Assembly (NCBI GenBank): GCA_963575745.1
Contig: CAUYUJ010001452.1
Location: 1-64,000 of the forward strand
Reading direction: 5' to 3'
Length of the DNA stretch: 64,000 nucleotides
Source: Prorocentrum cordatum
Lineage: Eukaryota; Sar; Dinophyceae; Prorocentrales; Prorocentraceae
Positions 35,500-45,534 of the stretch are shown here, in pieces. Position numbers and translations under genes: made by a program. The notes under the pieces were generated by a model. The model did no database searches. It worked only from the letters and a program-made list of their open reading frames with translations, and was not told the DNA's origin. Within the stretch, counting starts at the first letter, position 1. The number at the start of each line of letters is the position of its first letter.

Positions 35500-36033
35500 G
35501 GGAGCCGGCAGTGAACCGTCAAGCTTGGTTTTTTTGAGTTTGAGTTTGAGTCAGGGCGCGGACAGCTGTGGCAGCTGAGCCCTAAGACTCCCAAAAGAAA
35601 GAAGCATCTCTTGATTGGTAGCAAAGGCAAGGTACCTGAAAGGTTGCAAGGATAGACGGCCTCCGTGGATTCTTCGATGGAGGGCGCTCTGTGGAGAGAT
35701 GTGCCTCGTTTGACGGCTGTACAAGGCCGTGGAACACGTATTGGGTAGCCTCTTTCATCCAAGCAGCTGACTCATTTCATATTTGCTTGGTTCCGTTTCT
35801 TCATTCACTAAATATTATTACATCTTATTCCTACGCCTACGCCTCCGAGGCTCGGCAGTGTGAAGATAAGAGATGCTTTTTTCTGTCTTTCTTCCTGCAG
35901 TGTGATGATAAGAAGAGATGCCTTCTCTTGCTGCCCTGTGCCCCGTTTGGGAGTCTTAGGCTCAGCTGCCACCGCTGTCCGCGCCCTGACTCAAACTCAA
36001 AAAACCAAGGTTGATGGTTTACTGCCGGCTCCC
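35500..36033. mobile_element. two inverted retrocopy ends joined head to head
   Basis: About 120 bp at 35500-35620 recurs inverted at about 35905-36033. Each outer end has the left half of a hairpin repeat (GAGCCGGCAGT...), then a T/A-rich tail next to GAGTTTGAGTTTGAG, then TCAGGGCGCGGACAGC. On the outward-reading strand each looks like the 3' end of a retroposed transcript with a CTCAAA-type tail. The ~285 bp in the middle has no recognised coding content. Confidence 0.7.
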
Positions 36034-36396
36034 ATTCCAATGCGCCTGTCTGAATCCTTGGCGCAGCTTCTTCGCAGCTTTCTCAAAGGGCCCTCCAAGC
36101 TTGTTTTTGCGAGGCGTGCAAAACTCCCCCTCCGAAGCCTGCCAGCTCCCCAGGCATGCTTTCTAGCGTTCTTACAAAACACAGGATTCCCATGACGTTT
36201 ACCCGCTTGGGATGCTTCTGCTGAGCGGGCTCTGAAACTGCTCCGACCTGACCTGGTCGCGAAACTGCTCCGACCTGAGCAGGTCGTGAAACTGTCTCGA
36301 CCGGGGTATCAGATTCCAGGGAAGCTCTCCTAGGGCGAGGAGGGTTCCAGAAAGTAGCCCCGGAGTTTGTTCCGGCTTCCGTCCAGATACTGGGCG

Positions 36397-36429
36397 CCGG
36401 CGGTAAACCGTCAACCTGGCTACCGCCGG
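36397..36429. repeat. hairpin repeat 11
   Basis: CCGGCGGTA / TACCGCCGG arms, loop ending in CCTGGC. Confidence 0.85.
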
Positions 36430-37269
36430 GGACCTCGTAGAGCTCTTTTCTTGCCCAGCTCCTCGGAACACGTGAAGCAAGCTTAAGCGAGAGCAAAAAA
36501 ACTCTAAAAAACCGATCGCATACGAAGCAGACTCTGCTCAGAGCTCTAGATGCCTCAGCCAAACGCCCTTGATGATTCTGTATCGGTTTCTGTGCGTACC
36601 ACCTCTGTAGCTGTGCTACAGCTAGAGTTAAGTGCAGAATACCGACAGCGCCTCTAAAGAGAACTTGAGAAATACGAATAGTGTTGTGGACCTAGCTCGA
36701 CTAGCAGAACGAGTTCAGGCCTCTCGATGCAACAGACGCAAGCGCCTGGTGATACTGAATAAGTTTATGTGCGTACCAGCTCTGTAGCTCCACTGAATCT
36801 TGAGTTGAGCACAGAAAACCGGCATCACTGGTGAAGATGACTGGAGTAACACAAATAGTTTTACGGACCTAGCTCGAGTAGCAGACCGAATTCAGGCCTC
36901 TGGATGCAACAGGCGAACGCGCCTGATCATTCTGAAATAGTTTCTGTAAGCATCAGCTCTGTAGCTCTCGAAATCTCGAGTTAAGCACAGAAACCGTGAA
37001 CGCGTGTCAAGAAGACTCGGAACGCAGTTGGTTCCAGCAAGACTTTTGATAATAATATTGCAGCTACGGACCTGAGAATTTAACTGGCAGACGCGGCATA
37101 ACCCACTACACGTGAGAAAAATACCGGTTCTCAAAATGAATTGCCAAATATCTTTCAAATCAAAGCAAAACCGACCCAAGGTTATCACATTGTCTCTTTT
37201 GGTCGGGTCGCCCAACTAGCTCCACCCCGCGCCGGAATTCCTCTAGCTCATCGATGCCGAAAAGCTCTA

Positions 37270-38240
37270 CGAGGTATTTCTGGACTGTCAACGTGAAGTC
37301 GGCCCCTGGCTTCGCTCGGGAGAATTGTTCGACGGAATGAACTAAGAAGTTGCGAGGTAACTTCTGCAATGCAAAGCTTCGCTCTGCGCAATTAGCAGCC
37401 CAAACAAATTGTTAGAACTCAAAAAAGGCTGAGCCAGGCCGCGGAAGGTATGATCGCGTCCCTTTTCGACATTTCGCCAACTAGCTCCACCCTGTCGCCG
37501 AATTCCTCTAGCTCTTCTACCATCAGAGCTCTACGAGGCACTAGAAGTGCAAGCAGACGCCTGAGAGAACTAGAAGTGCAAGCAGATAGCTTCTGATGGC
37601 ATTTTCTGCAAAACTGGAAAATTGCATTTTTGGGCTGCCAACGTGAAGTCGGTCCCTGCCTTCGCTCGGAAGAACTTTTCGACGGAATGACCTAAGAATT
37701 TGCGAGGTAACTTCTGTAATTCCAAGCTTCGCTCTGCGCAAATAGCAGCCCAAACGAATTGTTAGAACTGCAAAATCGGCTGAGCCAGGCCGCGGAAGGT
37801 ATGATCGTGTCCCTTTTCGACATTTCGCCAACTAGCTTCACCCTGTCGCCGAACTGGCGCCGGCGGTGAACCGTCAACCTGGTCACCGCAGGGAACCTTG
37901 TCGAGCTCCTTGCATGCGTAAGAGTGCCCAGAATCGAAGCAGAGAACTTCAGTGGATTTTCTTCAAATCTTCCATTTCCAGTTTTTATTGTTAATCTGAG
38001 CTCAGGTTCCTGGCTTCGCTCGGAAGAATTTGTCGACGGAATGAGCTGAGAATTGGAGAGGCAACTTCTGTGATGCAAAGCTCCGCTCTGCGCAATTATC
38101 AGCCCAAACGAATTGTTAGAGCTGCAAAATCGGCTGAGCCAGGCCGCGGATGGTATGATCGTGTCTCTTTTCGAAATTCCGCCAACTAGCTCCACCCTGT
38201 CGCCGAAGTCCTCTAGCTCTGCTACCATGAGAGCTCTACG
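37270..38240. repeat. three-copy ~355-bp tandem repeat
   Basis: Copies near 37270, 37635 and 37990 share AACGTGAAGTCGG or its variant, GGCTTCGCTCGG, CGACGGAATGA, AAAGCTTCGCTCTGCGCAA or its variant, and GGCTGAGCCAGGCCGCGGA, each followed by an AGCTCTACGAG-type module or the hairpin repeat. Confidence 0.85.
37860..37892. repeat. hairpin repeat 12, GTGA type
   Basis: CCGGCGGTGA / TCACCGCAGG, one mismatch. Confidence 0.8.
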
Positions 38241-38571
38241 AGGTACTTCGGCGCGAGTTGCTCGAGGCTCGTGTTCCGGCGGCTTTGTCCTGAGCATTTC
38301 CCAGTGCGCGGGCCCAGAAGCTCTTCAGAAGGTCCTCTGGTGGTTCTCTCTAGGTCCTTCCAGTGTTTCTCGCCGGGCCCTGCTACGCCCGCCGGGCGCC
38401 CTTCCGTCGTAACTCGTAGAGCTTCCCCTTAGCAAGTTATTGCTGGAAGCTTAAGAGTACCTCGTAGAGCTCTTCGGCATCGATGAGCTAGAGGAAATCC
38501 GGCGCGGGGTGGAGCTAGTAACTCGTAGAGCTTCCCTTAGCTATTTGCTGGAAGCTTAAGAGTAATTCCGG

Positions 38572-39704
38572 CGCGCTGGAGAGCTAGTTGGCAAGAAAAA
38601 TCTCGACAGACCTTTTGCTGACTTTTGGTCGGTTGAAAACTTTGTTCTCGGAATTCAACCATTCGTTTGAGCTCTGGTATTTTTTCTGACCATATTCGAT
38701 ATTATTCCCGCTCGCCATCTTAATCTCAGCTCGATCGGGTAAATATTTCTGCAAAAAAGCATCGCGGCGGGATCGGCTGTTTCGAGTCATCTTGATACGC
38801 GTTGTCGGCATTTTGTACTTCACTCGAGCTGTAGGGCAGCTACAGAGCTCATTTTCACAGAAATCGATTGCGAATCATCAGGCGCGTTCGTTTGTTTCAT
38901 CTAGAAGTCTGAACTCGGTCTGCTGCCCGAGCTAGGTTCGCGAAACTATTCGTGTTGTTGGAGTCACCTTGAGAGGTGCTGACAGTTTTCTGCACTTAAC
39001 TCGGGCTGTAGGGGGGCTACTGGGCTAGTACTCACAGGAATCGATTCCCAGACATCAGGCGCGTCCGCCTGCCAAATCCAGAGCTCGGAACTCGGTGTGC
39101 TGCCCGAGCTAGGTTCGCAAAACTATTCGTATTCGTCGAGCCATCTTCAGAGGTGCTGTCCGTTTTCTGCACTGAACTCGAGCTGTTCGGGGGCTGCAGG
39201 GATGGTAATCACTGGAATCGATTCAGAGACATCAGTCGCGTCCACCTGTCGCATTCAGAGCCCTGAACTCGGCCTGCTGCCCGAGCTAGGTCCGCGAAAC
39301 TATTCGTATTGTTCGAGTCATCTTCAGAGGTGCTGCCGATTTTCTGCACTTAACTCGGGCTCTAAGGGGGCTGCAGGGCTGGTAACGACAGGAATCGATT
39401 CGAAGACATCAGGCACGTCCGCCTGTTGCATTCAGATGTCTGAACTCGGTATGATACCCGAGCTAGATTCGCGAAACTATTTGTATTATTCGAGTGATCT
39501 TCAGAGGTGCTGTCGATCTTCGCACGTAACTCGGGCTGCAGGAGAGCTACGGAGCTCGTGCGCACAGAAAACGATCCAGAAGCATGAGGGGCGTTTCGCT
39601 GTTGCATCGAGAGGTCTGTTCTCTGCAATTGTTTTCGACATTACCTTGCTCAGGAAGCTCTACGAGTCCCCCGGCGGCAAGGAAGGTTGACGGTTTACCG
39701 CCGG
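38572..39704 (-). repeat. ~1.15-kb higher-order repeat unit, inverted copy
   Basis: The same unit in reverse orientation: hairpin at 39671-39704, inverted satellite units, and the GCGAGCGGGAATA tail near 38700. Confidence 0.8.
39671..39704. repeat. hairpin repeat 13, inverted
   Basis: Reverse-orientation copy, one arm mismatch. Confidence 0.85.
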
Positions 39705-39899
39705 CGCCCAGTGACTCGTAAAGCTCCCCTAAGCTAGCAGCTGGAAGCTTAAGAGTAATTCGGACGCACTGGCGGGCTAGCTTAAGAGTAATACCTCGTA
39801 GAGCTCTTCGGCATCAATGAGCTAGAGGAATTCTGGCGCGGGTGGAGCTAGTTGGCCGACCCGATGAAAAGAGACAATGTAGCAACTTTGGGTTGGTTT

Positions 39900-40860
39900 T
39901 GCGAAAAATAACTCGTAGAGCTTCCCTTAGCTAGTTGCTGGAAGCTTAAGAGTAATTCCGGCGCGCTGGAGAGCTAGTTGGCAAGAAGAATATCGACAGA
40001 CCTTTTGCTGACTTTTGGTCGGTTGAAATATTGTTCTCGAAATTCAACAATTCGTTTGAGCTCTAATTTTTGTGTCCCACCATAGTCGATCTTATTCCCG
40101 CTCGCCATCTTGATCTGCTCGATCGGGTAAATACTTCTGCAAAAAAGCATCGCGGCGGGATCGGCTGTTTCGAGTCATCCTGATACGCGTTGTCGGTAGT
40201 TTGTACTTAACTCGAGCTGTAGCGCAGCTACAGAGCTCATTCTCACAGAAATCAATTGAAAATCATCAGGCGCGTTCGTCTGTTCCATCTAGAGATCTGA
40301 ACTCGGTCTGCTGCCCGAGCTAGATTCGCGAAACTATTCGTGTTGTTAGAGTCATCTTGAGAGGTGCCGACAGTTTTCTGCACTTAACTCGGGCTGTAGG
40401 GGGGCTACAGGGCTCGTACTCACAGGAATCGATTCCCAGACATCAGGCGCGTCCGCCTCCCGAATCCAGAGCTCGGAACTCGGTGTGCTGCCCGAGCTAG
40501 GTTCGCAAAACTATTCGTATTCGTCGAGTCATCTTGAGAGGTGCTGTCCGTTTTCTGCACTTAACTCGAACTGAGGGGGCTGCAGGGCTGGTAATCACTG
40601 GAATCGATTCGGAGACATCAGTCGCGTCCACCTGTCGCATTCAGAGCCCTGAACTCGGCCTGCTGCCCGAGCTAGGTCCGCGAAACTATTCGTATTGTTC
40701 GAGTCATCTTCAGAGGTGCTGTCGATTTTCTGCACTCAACTCAGGCTCTAAGGGAGCTGCAGGGCTGGTAATCACAGGAATCGATTCTGAGACATCAGGC
40801 GCGTCCGCCTGTTGCATACCTCGTAGAGCTCTTCGGCATCGATGAGCTAGAGGAATTCCG
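39900..40860 (-). repeat. second inverted higher-order unit, partial
   Basis: Inverted satellite units end in the conserved tail near 40,000-40,130. The hairpin end is replaced by an AGCTCTACGAG module near 40,820. Confidence 0.7.
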
Positions 40861-41074
40861 GCGCTGGTCGACCCGACCAGAACGGACAAACTGATAACTT
40901 TTGGTGGTTTGGCGAAAATTTGAAAGATATTTGACCATTTATTTTCAGAAATCAGATTTTCACGCGTAGCATTTGTATCTAAACGTAATTCTCAGAGCAG
41001 CTCAGCTATCTCGAGAGAGTTTTACTATCCGAAATTCACCGGGAACCGACATCCCAGTGACATCGAACTGGGCG

Positions 41075-41108
41075 CCGGCGGTAAACCGTCAACCTTGGTT
41101 ACCGCCGG
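41075..41108. repeat. hairpin repeat 14
   Basis: CCGGCGGTAA / TTACCGCCGG, perfect arms. Confidence 0.85.
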
Positions 41109-42089
41109 GAGACTCGTAGAGCTTCCTAGCTCGACTTAAGTTGAGAAAACCGACAGCAGCTACCAACATTCCGACTTATAGTAAATATTTTTTGACATCT
41201 GAATGCGACAGGCGGATGCGTCTAATGTCTGCGAATCGACTCCTGTCATGACAAGCCCTGCAGCCCCACTACAGCCCGAGTTAAATGCAGAAAACCGACA
41301 GCACCACTCAGGATGACTCGAACAATACAGTAGTTTCGCAGACTAATTCGGGCAGCAGACCGAGTTCCGAGCTCTGGATTCGACAGGCGGGCGCGCCTGA
41401 GTTCTTCAGATCGATTTATGTGACCACCAGCACTATAGCCCCCCTCAGCGCGAGTTGAGTGAAGAAAACCGAGAGCACTTCTCAAGATGACTCGACCAAT
41501 ACGAATAGTTTCGCGATTCTAGATCGAGCAGCAGACGGAGTTCAGAGCTCTGGGTTCGACAGACAAACGCAACTGATGATTCTCAATCGGTTTCTGTAAA
41601 TATCAGCTCCGTAGCACTCCTACAGCTCGAGTTAAGTACAGAAAACCCAGAGTTCCTGTCAAGATGACTCAAATAATACGAATAGGTTTGCGAACGTAGC
41701 TCGGCTAGCAGACCGAGTTCAGACCTCTCGATTCAACAGGCGAACGCGCCTAATCAGCATCGATTAGCTGTGCTTACTACAAGCTCTGTAGCTGTCCTGA
41801 AGCTCGAGTTATGTTCAAAAAACCGTCAGCGCGTATCAAGATGACTCAAAACGGCCGATCCCACCACCGTGCTTTCGATAGTAGTATTCATCCGATCGAG
41901 CTGAGATCAAGATGGCGAGCGGGAATGAGATCGAACATCACGGAAAAAATACTAGAGCTCTAACAAATTGTTGAATTTTGAGAACATAATTTTCAATCGA
42001 CCAAAAGTCACCAAAATTTCTGTCGAGATTTTTCTTGCCAACTAGCTCTCGAGCGCGCCGGAATCACTCTTAGCTCCCAGCAACTGGCG

Positions 42090-42122
42090 CCGGCGGTGAA
42101 CCGTCAACCTGGTCACCGCCGG
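42090..42122. repeat. hairpin repeat 15, GTGA type
   Basis: CCGGCGGTGA / TCACCGCCGG, perfect arms. Confidence 0.85.
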
Positions 42123-42318
42123 GAACCTCGTAGAGCTCCTCTCACTAGTAAGAGTGCAGAGAGTCGACACAAAATCAAAAAATGGACATTTCTCGAAAAT
42201 CTTGAAATTCGATTTGTTCGATGTTCATATTCGCTCAGTTCCCGGAAGTCAACTCATGCAAAAATGCATCGAGAGAGTTGTCACATTGTCCGCCTCGGCC
42301 GGCTGGGCCAACTGGGCG

Positions 42319-42352
42319 CCGGCGGTAAACCGTCAACCTTTCTTACCGCCGG
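42319..42352. repeat. hairpin repeat 16
   Basis: Perfect GTAA-type arms, loop CCTTTC. Confidence 0.85.
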
Positions 42353-42466
42353 GGGACTCGCAGAGCTTCCTGATATTATATAATGTGGGCAAAAATCCAG
42401 AGAACCAATAATTTTTCAGCCCAAGCGATTTCAGACCTCTCAAGATGACTCTAACAAAACTGGGCG

Positions 42467-42500
42467 CCGGCGGTAAACCGTCAACCTTTCTTACCGCCGG
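42467..42500. repeat. hairpin repeat 17
   Basis: Perfect GTAA-type arms only 115 bp after the previous copy. Confidence 0.85.
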
Positions 42501-44389
42501 GGGACTCGTAGAGCTTCCTGCAATATATACTGTGAAAAAGAATTTCAGAGAACGACTAGTTTTTCAGCCCAAGCGATTATAGACCTCTCAAGATGACTCT
42601 AACAAAACAAACGAACAGTTTTCCAATCGAGCTCGAGTATGAAACCGAGTTCAGACCTCTGAATGCGACAGGCGGACGCGTCTGATGTCTGCGGATCGAT
42701 ACCTGTGATTACCAGCCCTGCAGCCCCCCTACAGCCCGAGTTAAGTGCAGAAAACCGAGAGTACCTCTCAGGATGACTCGAATAATACAACAGTTTCGCG
42801 CATCTCGTTCGAGCAGCAGACCGAGTTCTGAGCTCTCGGTTCGACGAACGGACGCGCCTGATGTCTCGAAATCGATTCCTGTGACCAGCAGCACTGTAGC
42901 CTCTCCCCCAGAACGATTTAAGTGCAGAAAACCGAGAGCACTTCTCAAGATGAATCGAACAATACCAATAGGTTCGCGAACCTAGCTCGGGGAGCAGGCC
43001 GAATTTAGAGCTCTACATTAAACAGACGAAGGCGCCTGATAATTCTCAATCGATTTCTGTGATTATCAGCTCTCTGGCTGCCCTACAAATCGAAATAAGT
43101 ACGAAAAAACGAGAGCGCCTGCTACAATGATTCGAATAATACGAATAAGTTTGCGACCCTAGCCCGGCTAGCAGACCGAGATCAGACCTCTGGATTTAAC
43201 AGGCGAGCGCACCTAATTATTCTACATCGATTAGCTGTGCTTACCAGCTCTGTAGCTGTCCTACAGCTCCAGTTAAGTACAAAATACCGACAACGCGTAT
43301 CAAGATGACTCGAAACGGCCGATCCCGCCAGCGTGCTTTTTGGCAGTAAAAGATACCCGATCGAGCTGAGGTCGAGATGACGAGCGGAAATAAGATCGAA
43401 TATCACGGGAAAAAATACTAGAGCACAAACGAATTGTTGAATTTTGAGAACAAAATTTTCAACCGACCAAAAGTTGTGAAAATTTCAGTTCTTTTTTTTC
43501 GAGCCAACTAGCTCTCCAGCGAGCCGGAATTACTCTTGATCTCCAGCAACTAGCTTAGGGAAGCTCTACGAGTCACAACCAACAGTATGACAATTCAGCT
43601 CGAGTATCAAACTGAGTTCAGATCTCCAAATGCGACAGGCGAACGTGTATGATGTCTGTGAATCGACTCATGTGACTCCTGTGATTACCAGCCCTGCTGC
43701 CCCCTACAGCCCGAGTTCTGTGCAGAAAACCGATAGCACCTCTCAGGATGACTCGAATAATACAATAGTTTCGCGAGCCTAGTTCGAGCAGCAGACCGAG
43801 TTCCGAGCTTTCGGTTCGACAGACAGACGCGCCATGTTCGAAATCGATGTCTGTGACCAGCAGCACTGTAGGCCCCCCCCCCCGAGCACGAGTTAAGTGC
43901 AGAATACCAAGAGCACTTCTCAAGATGGCTCGAACCATACAAATAGTTTCGCGAACCTAGCTCGGGCAGCAGGCCGAGTTCAGAGTTCTCGATTCAACGA
44001 ACAACGCGGCAAACGGTGGTGGTGGCCGCCAGGAGCATCTCCACGGCGGTGCACAGGCCACACAGCGCTTCGTGTCTCGGCGGCCCGATAACGTGTCCGG
44101 CAAAGCTTCCGGCGCTTTCACGCGTGCCCGAACGAAACATGATTTTTTGATGTCGACATAAAATTGGTTGATCCAAGTGTTTTCATAGTAAAAGTGCATC
44201 TGGAGAGCTCATATGAAGACGCAGAGGCCCTCATAGTCGTCTAGAATTGCGAACAATCTGCTTTCTCAATAAATGATTAAATACCTTTCAAAAAATGCAA
44301 AACCACCCAAAAGTTGCCACATTGTCCGCCCGACTGGCTCGACCCCGCGCCGGAATTCCTCGAGCGCATCCATGACGAAGAGCTCTACG

Positions 44390-45150
44390 AGGTAAGACTT
44401 GTAAGCGCGGAACGCCGCACGGGAACCTCTACCAGGAAGCCTGAAACGATGCGCGGAACGCTGGAAACATCGCAGGGGCGCCGATTACGCAAGGAAGATC
44501 TGCCTACGAGCCTGGAAGAACTGCCGAAGCTCTTCCGAAGCTCTACCGAAGCGCTTTGCGCACCCTGCAGCCACGCGTATTGGGAAACGCTAGGAAGCCA
44601 CGCTCCCGGACCCGCTGCCGGTTCCGGTAACCTGCTGCGGGGAACGTGGACCGGCGGAGGTGGGCGTGTCCCCCTCACCACCCACCTCCGGCTTCTCATC
44701 TGAAACCCTCAGCTCTCCAAGGAGCTATCCGGAAAAAAAAAACCCGGATAGCAAGGCAAGGCGCGGAGCGCAGAGCGCTCCAAAGCGCCGCACGGCGAAC
44801 TCTGCCAGGCCGCCTGGAACGATGCGTGGGGCGCTGGAAACCTCGCAGGAGACGCCTGCGAGGGCGTCTTTTACGACGCGCAGGGCTCTGTGAAACCTAC
44901 CACGACACCTCTGCCTAGGAGCCTGCGAGCACTGGCGAAGCTCTGCCGAAGCTCTGCCGAAGCGCTTCGCGCACCCTTGAGCCACGCGTATTGGGAAATG
45001 CTAGGAAGCCACGTCCCCGGACCCGGTGCAACCTCCGGCAACTCGCTGCGAGGAACGTGGACCGCCGTGGAGGAGCTTCTGGCGGGCACCACCACCGTCC
45101 GGCTTCTTCTCTGAAACCCTTACCTCTCTAAGGAGCTATCCGGGAATGTT
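44390..45150 (+). repeat. ~450-bp tandem duplication
   Basis: Two diverged copies share GAACGATGCG-type sequence, GCTGGAAAC(A/C)TCGCAGG, CGAAGCTCTWCCGAAGCG-type sequence and GCCACGCGTATTGGGAAA, in the same order, and each ends in CTGAAACCCT...GGAGCTATCCGG. Copy 1 has a 130-codon frame (44314-44703) and copy 2 a partly matching 75-codon frame (44890-45114) that share SHAYWE-LGSH. No family is recognised and coding status is doubtful. Confidence 0.7.
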
Positions 45151-45392
45151 CCGTTCCCAAGATTCTCTTTCTTCTCCGAGTTTTGGACGCTGCCAAAGTT
45201 TTTGTTTCGAAAGGGTATCTTTGCTCTGGTTGTGGGCGCTACCAAGTTGCTGGAAGCTCATGAGTAATTTCCGGGCGCTGGAGAGCTAGTTTGCAAGAAA
45301 ATCTCGACGGACCTATGAGTGACTTTTCGTCAGTTAAGAATAACTTCTAGAGATCTGCTAAGCAAGTTATTACTAGTAGCTTATGTAATTCC

Positions 45393-45475
45393 CGGATAGC
45401 TCCTTGGAGAGCTAAGGGTTTCAGAAAAGACGTGGAGGTGGGTGGCGAGGGGGTGGGTGGCGAGGGGGCCACGCC
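45393..45475 (-). repeat. inverted copy of the 44,661-44,732 end segment
   Basis: CCGGATAGCTCCTTGGAGAG...TTTCAGA...GGAGGTGGG is the reverse complement of the segment ending the first 450-bp unit. It lies just beyond the 3' end of retrotransposon A. Confidence 0.8.
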
Positions 45476-45534
45476 CATGTTGGGGTGTTGGGGTCGGCTA
45501 CACAGGGCGCGTGCGCCCCAGCCGTGCAGAGTCC

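Larger units (their letters stand above)
23410..37030 (+). repeat. 165-178-bp satellite block, forward orientation
   Basis: Diverged tandem units carry in order: GATGACTCGAA, CGAATAGTTT, AGCAGACCGAGTTCAGA, GACGCGCCTGAT, a CGATTCCTGTGA segment, then CAGCTCTGTAGC or CAGCCCTGCAGCC, and CCCGAGTTAAGT. Successive GACCGAGTT anchors at 27469, 27646, 27823 and 27999 are 176-177 bp apart; elsewhere spacing falls to about 165. Interrupted by hairpin repeats, copy D, the helicase exon and other modules listed separately. Confidence 0.9.
41110..44010 (+). repeat. satellite block, forward orientation, with two unit tails
   Basis: Satellite units resume in forward orientation with conserved tails near 41,915 and 43,370 and hairpins at 42090, 42319 and 42467. 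Confidence 0.85.

Noticed and set aside
37541-38297. Minus-strand frames with LTVHRR-type segments
   Set aside because: The recurring LTVHRR/LTVYRR peptide is the translation of the hairpin repeat, seen in many unrelated frames.
38113-38412. 99-codon plus-strand frame
   Set aside because: Composed of the three-copy tandem repeat and an AGCTCTACGAG module.
23410-44010. CRISPR-like array
   Set aside because: Units are 165-178 bp and diverged along their whole length, without short constant repeats and unique spacers.
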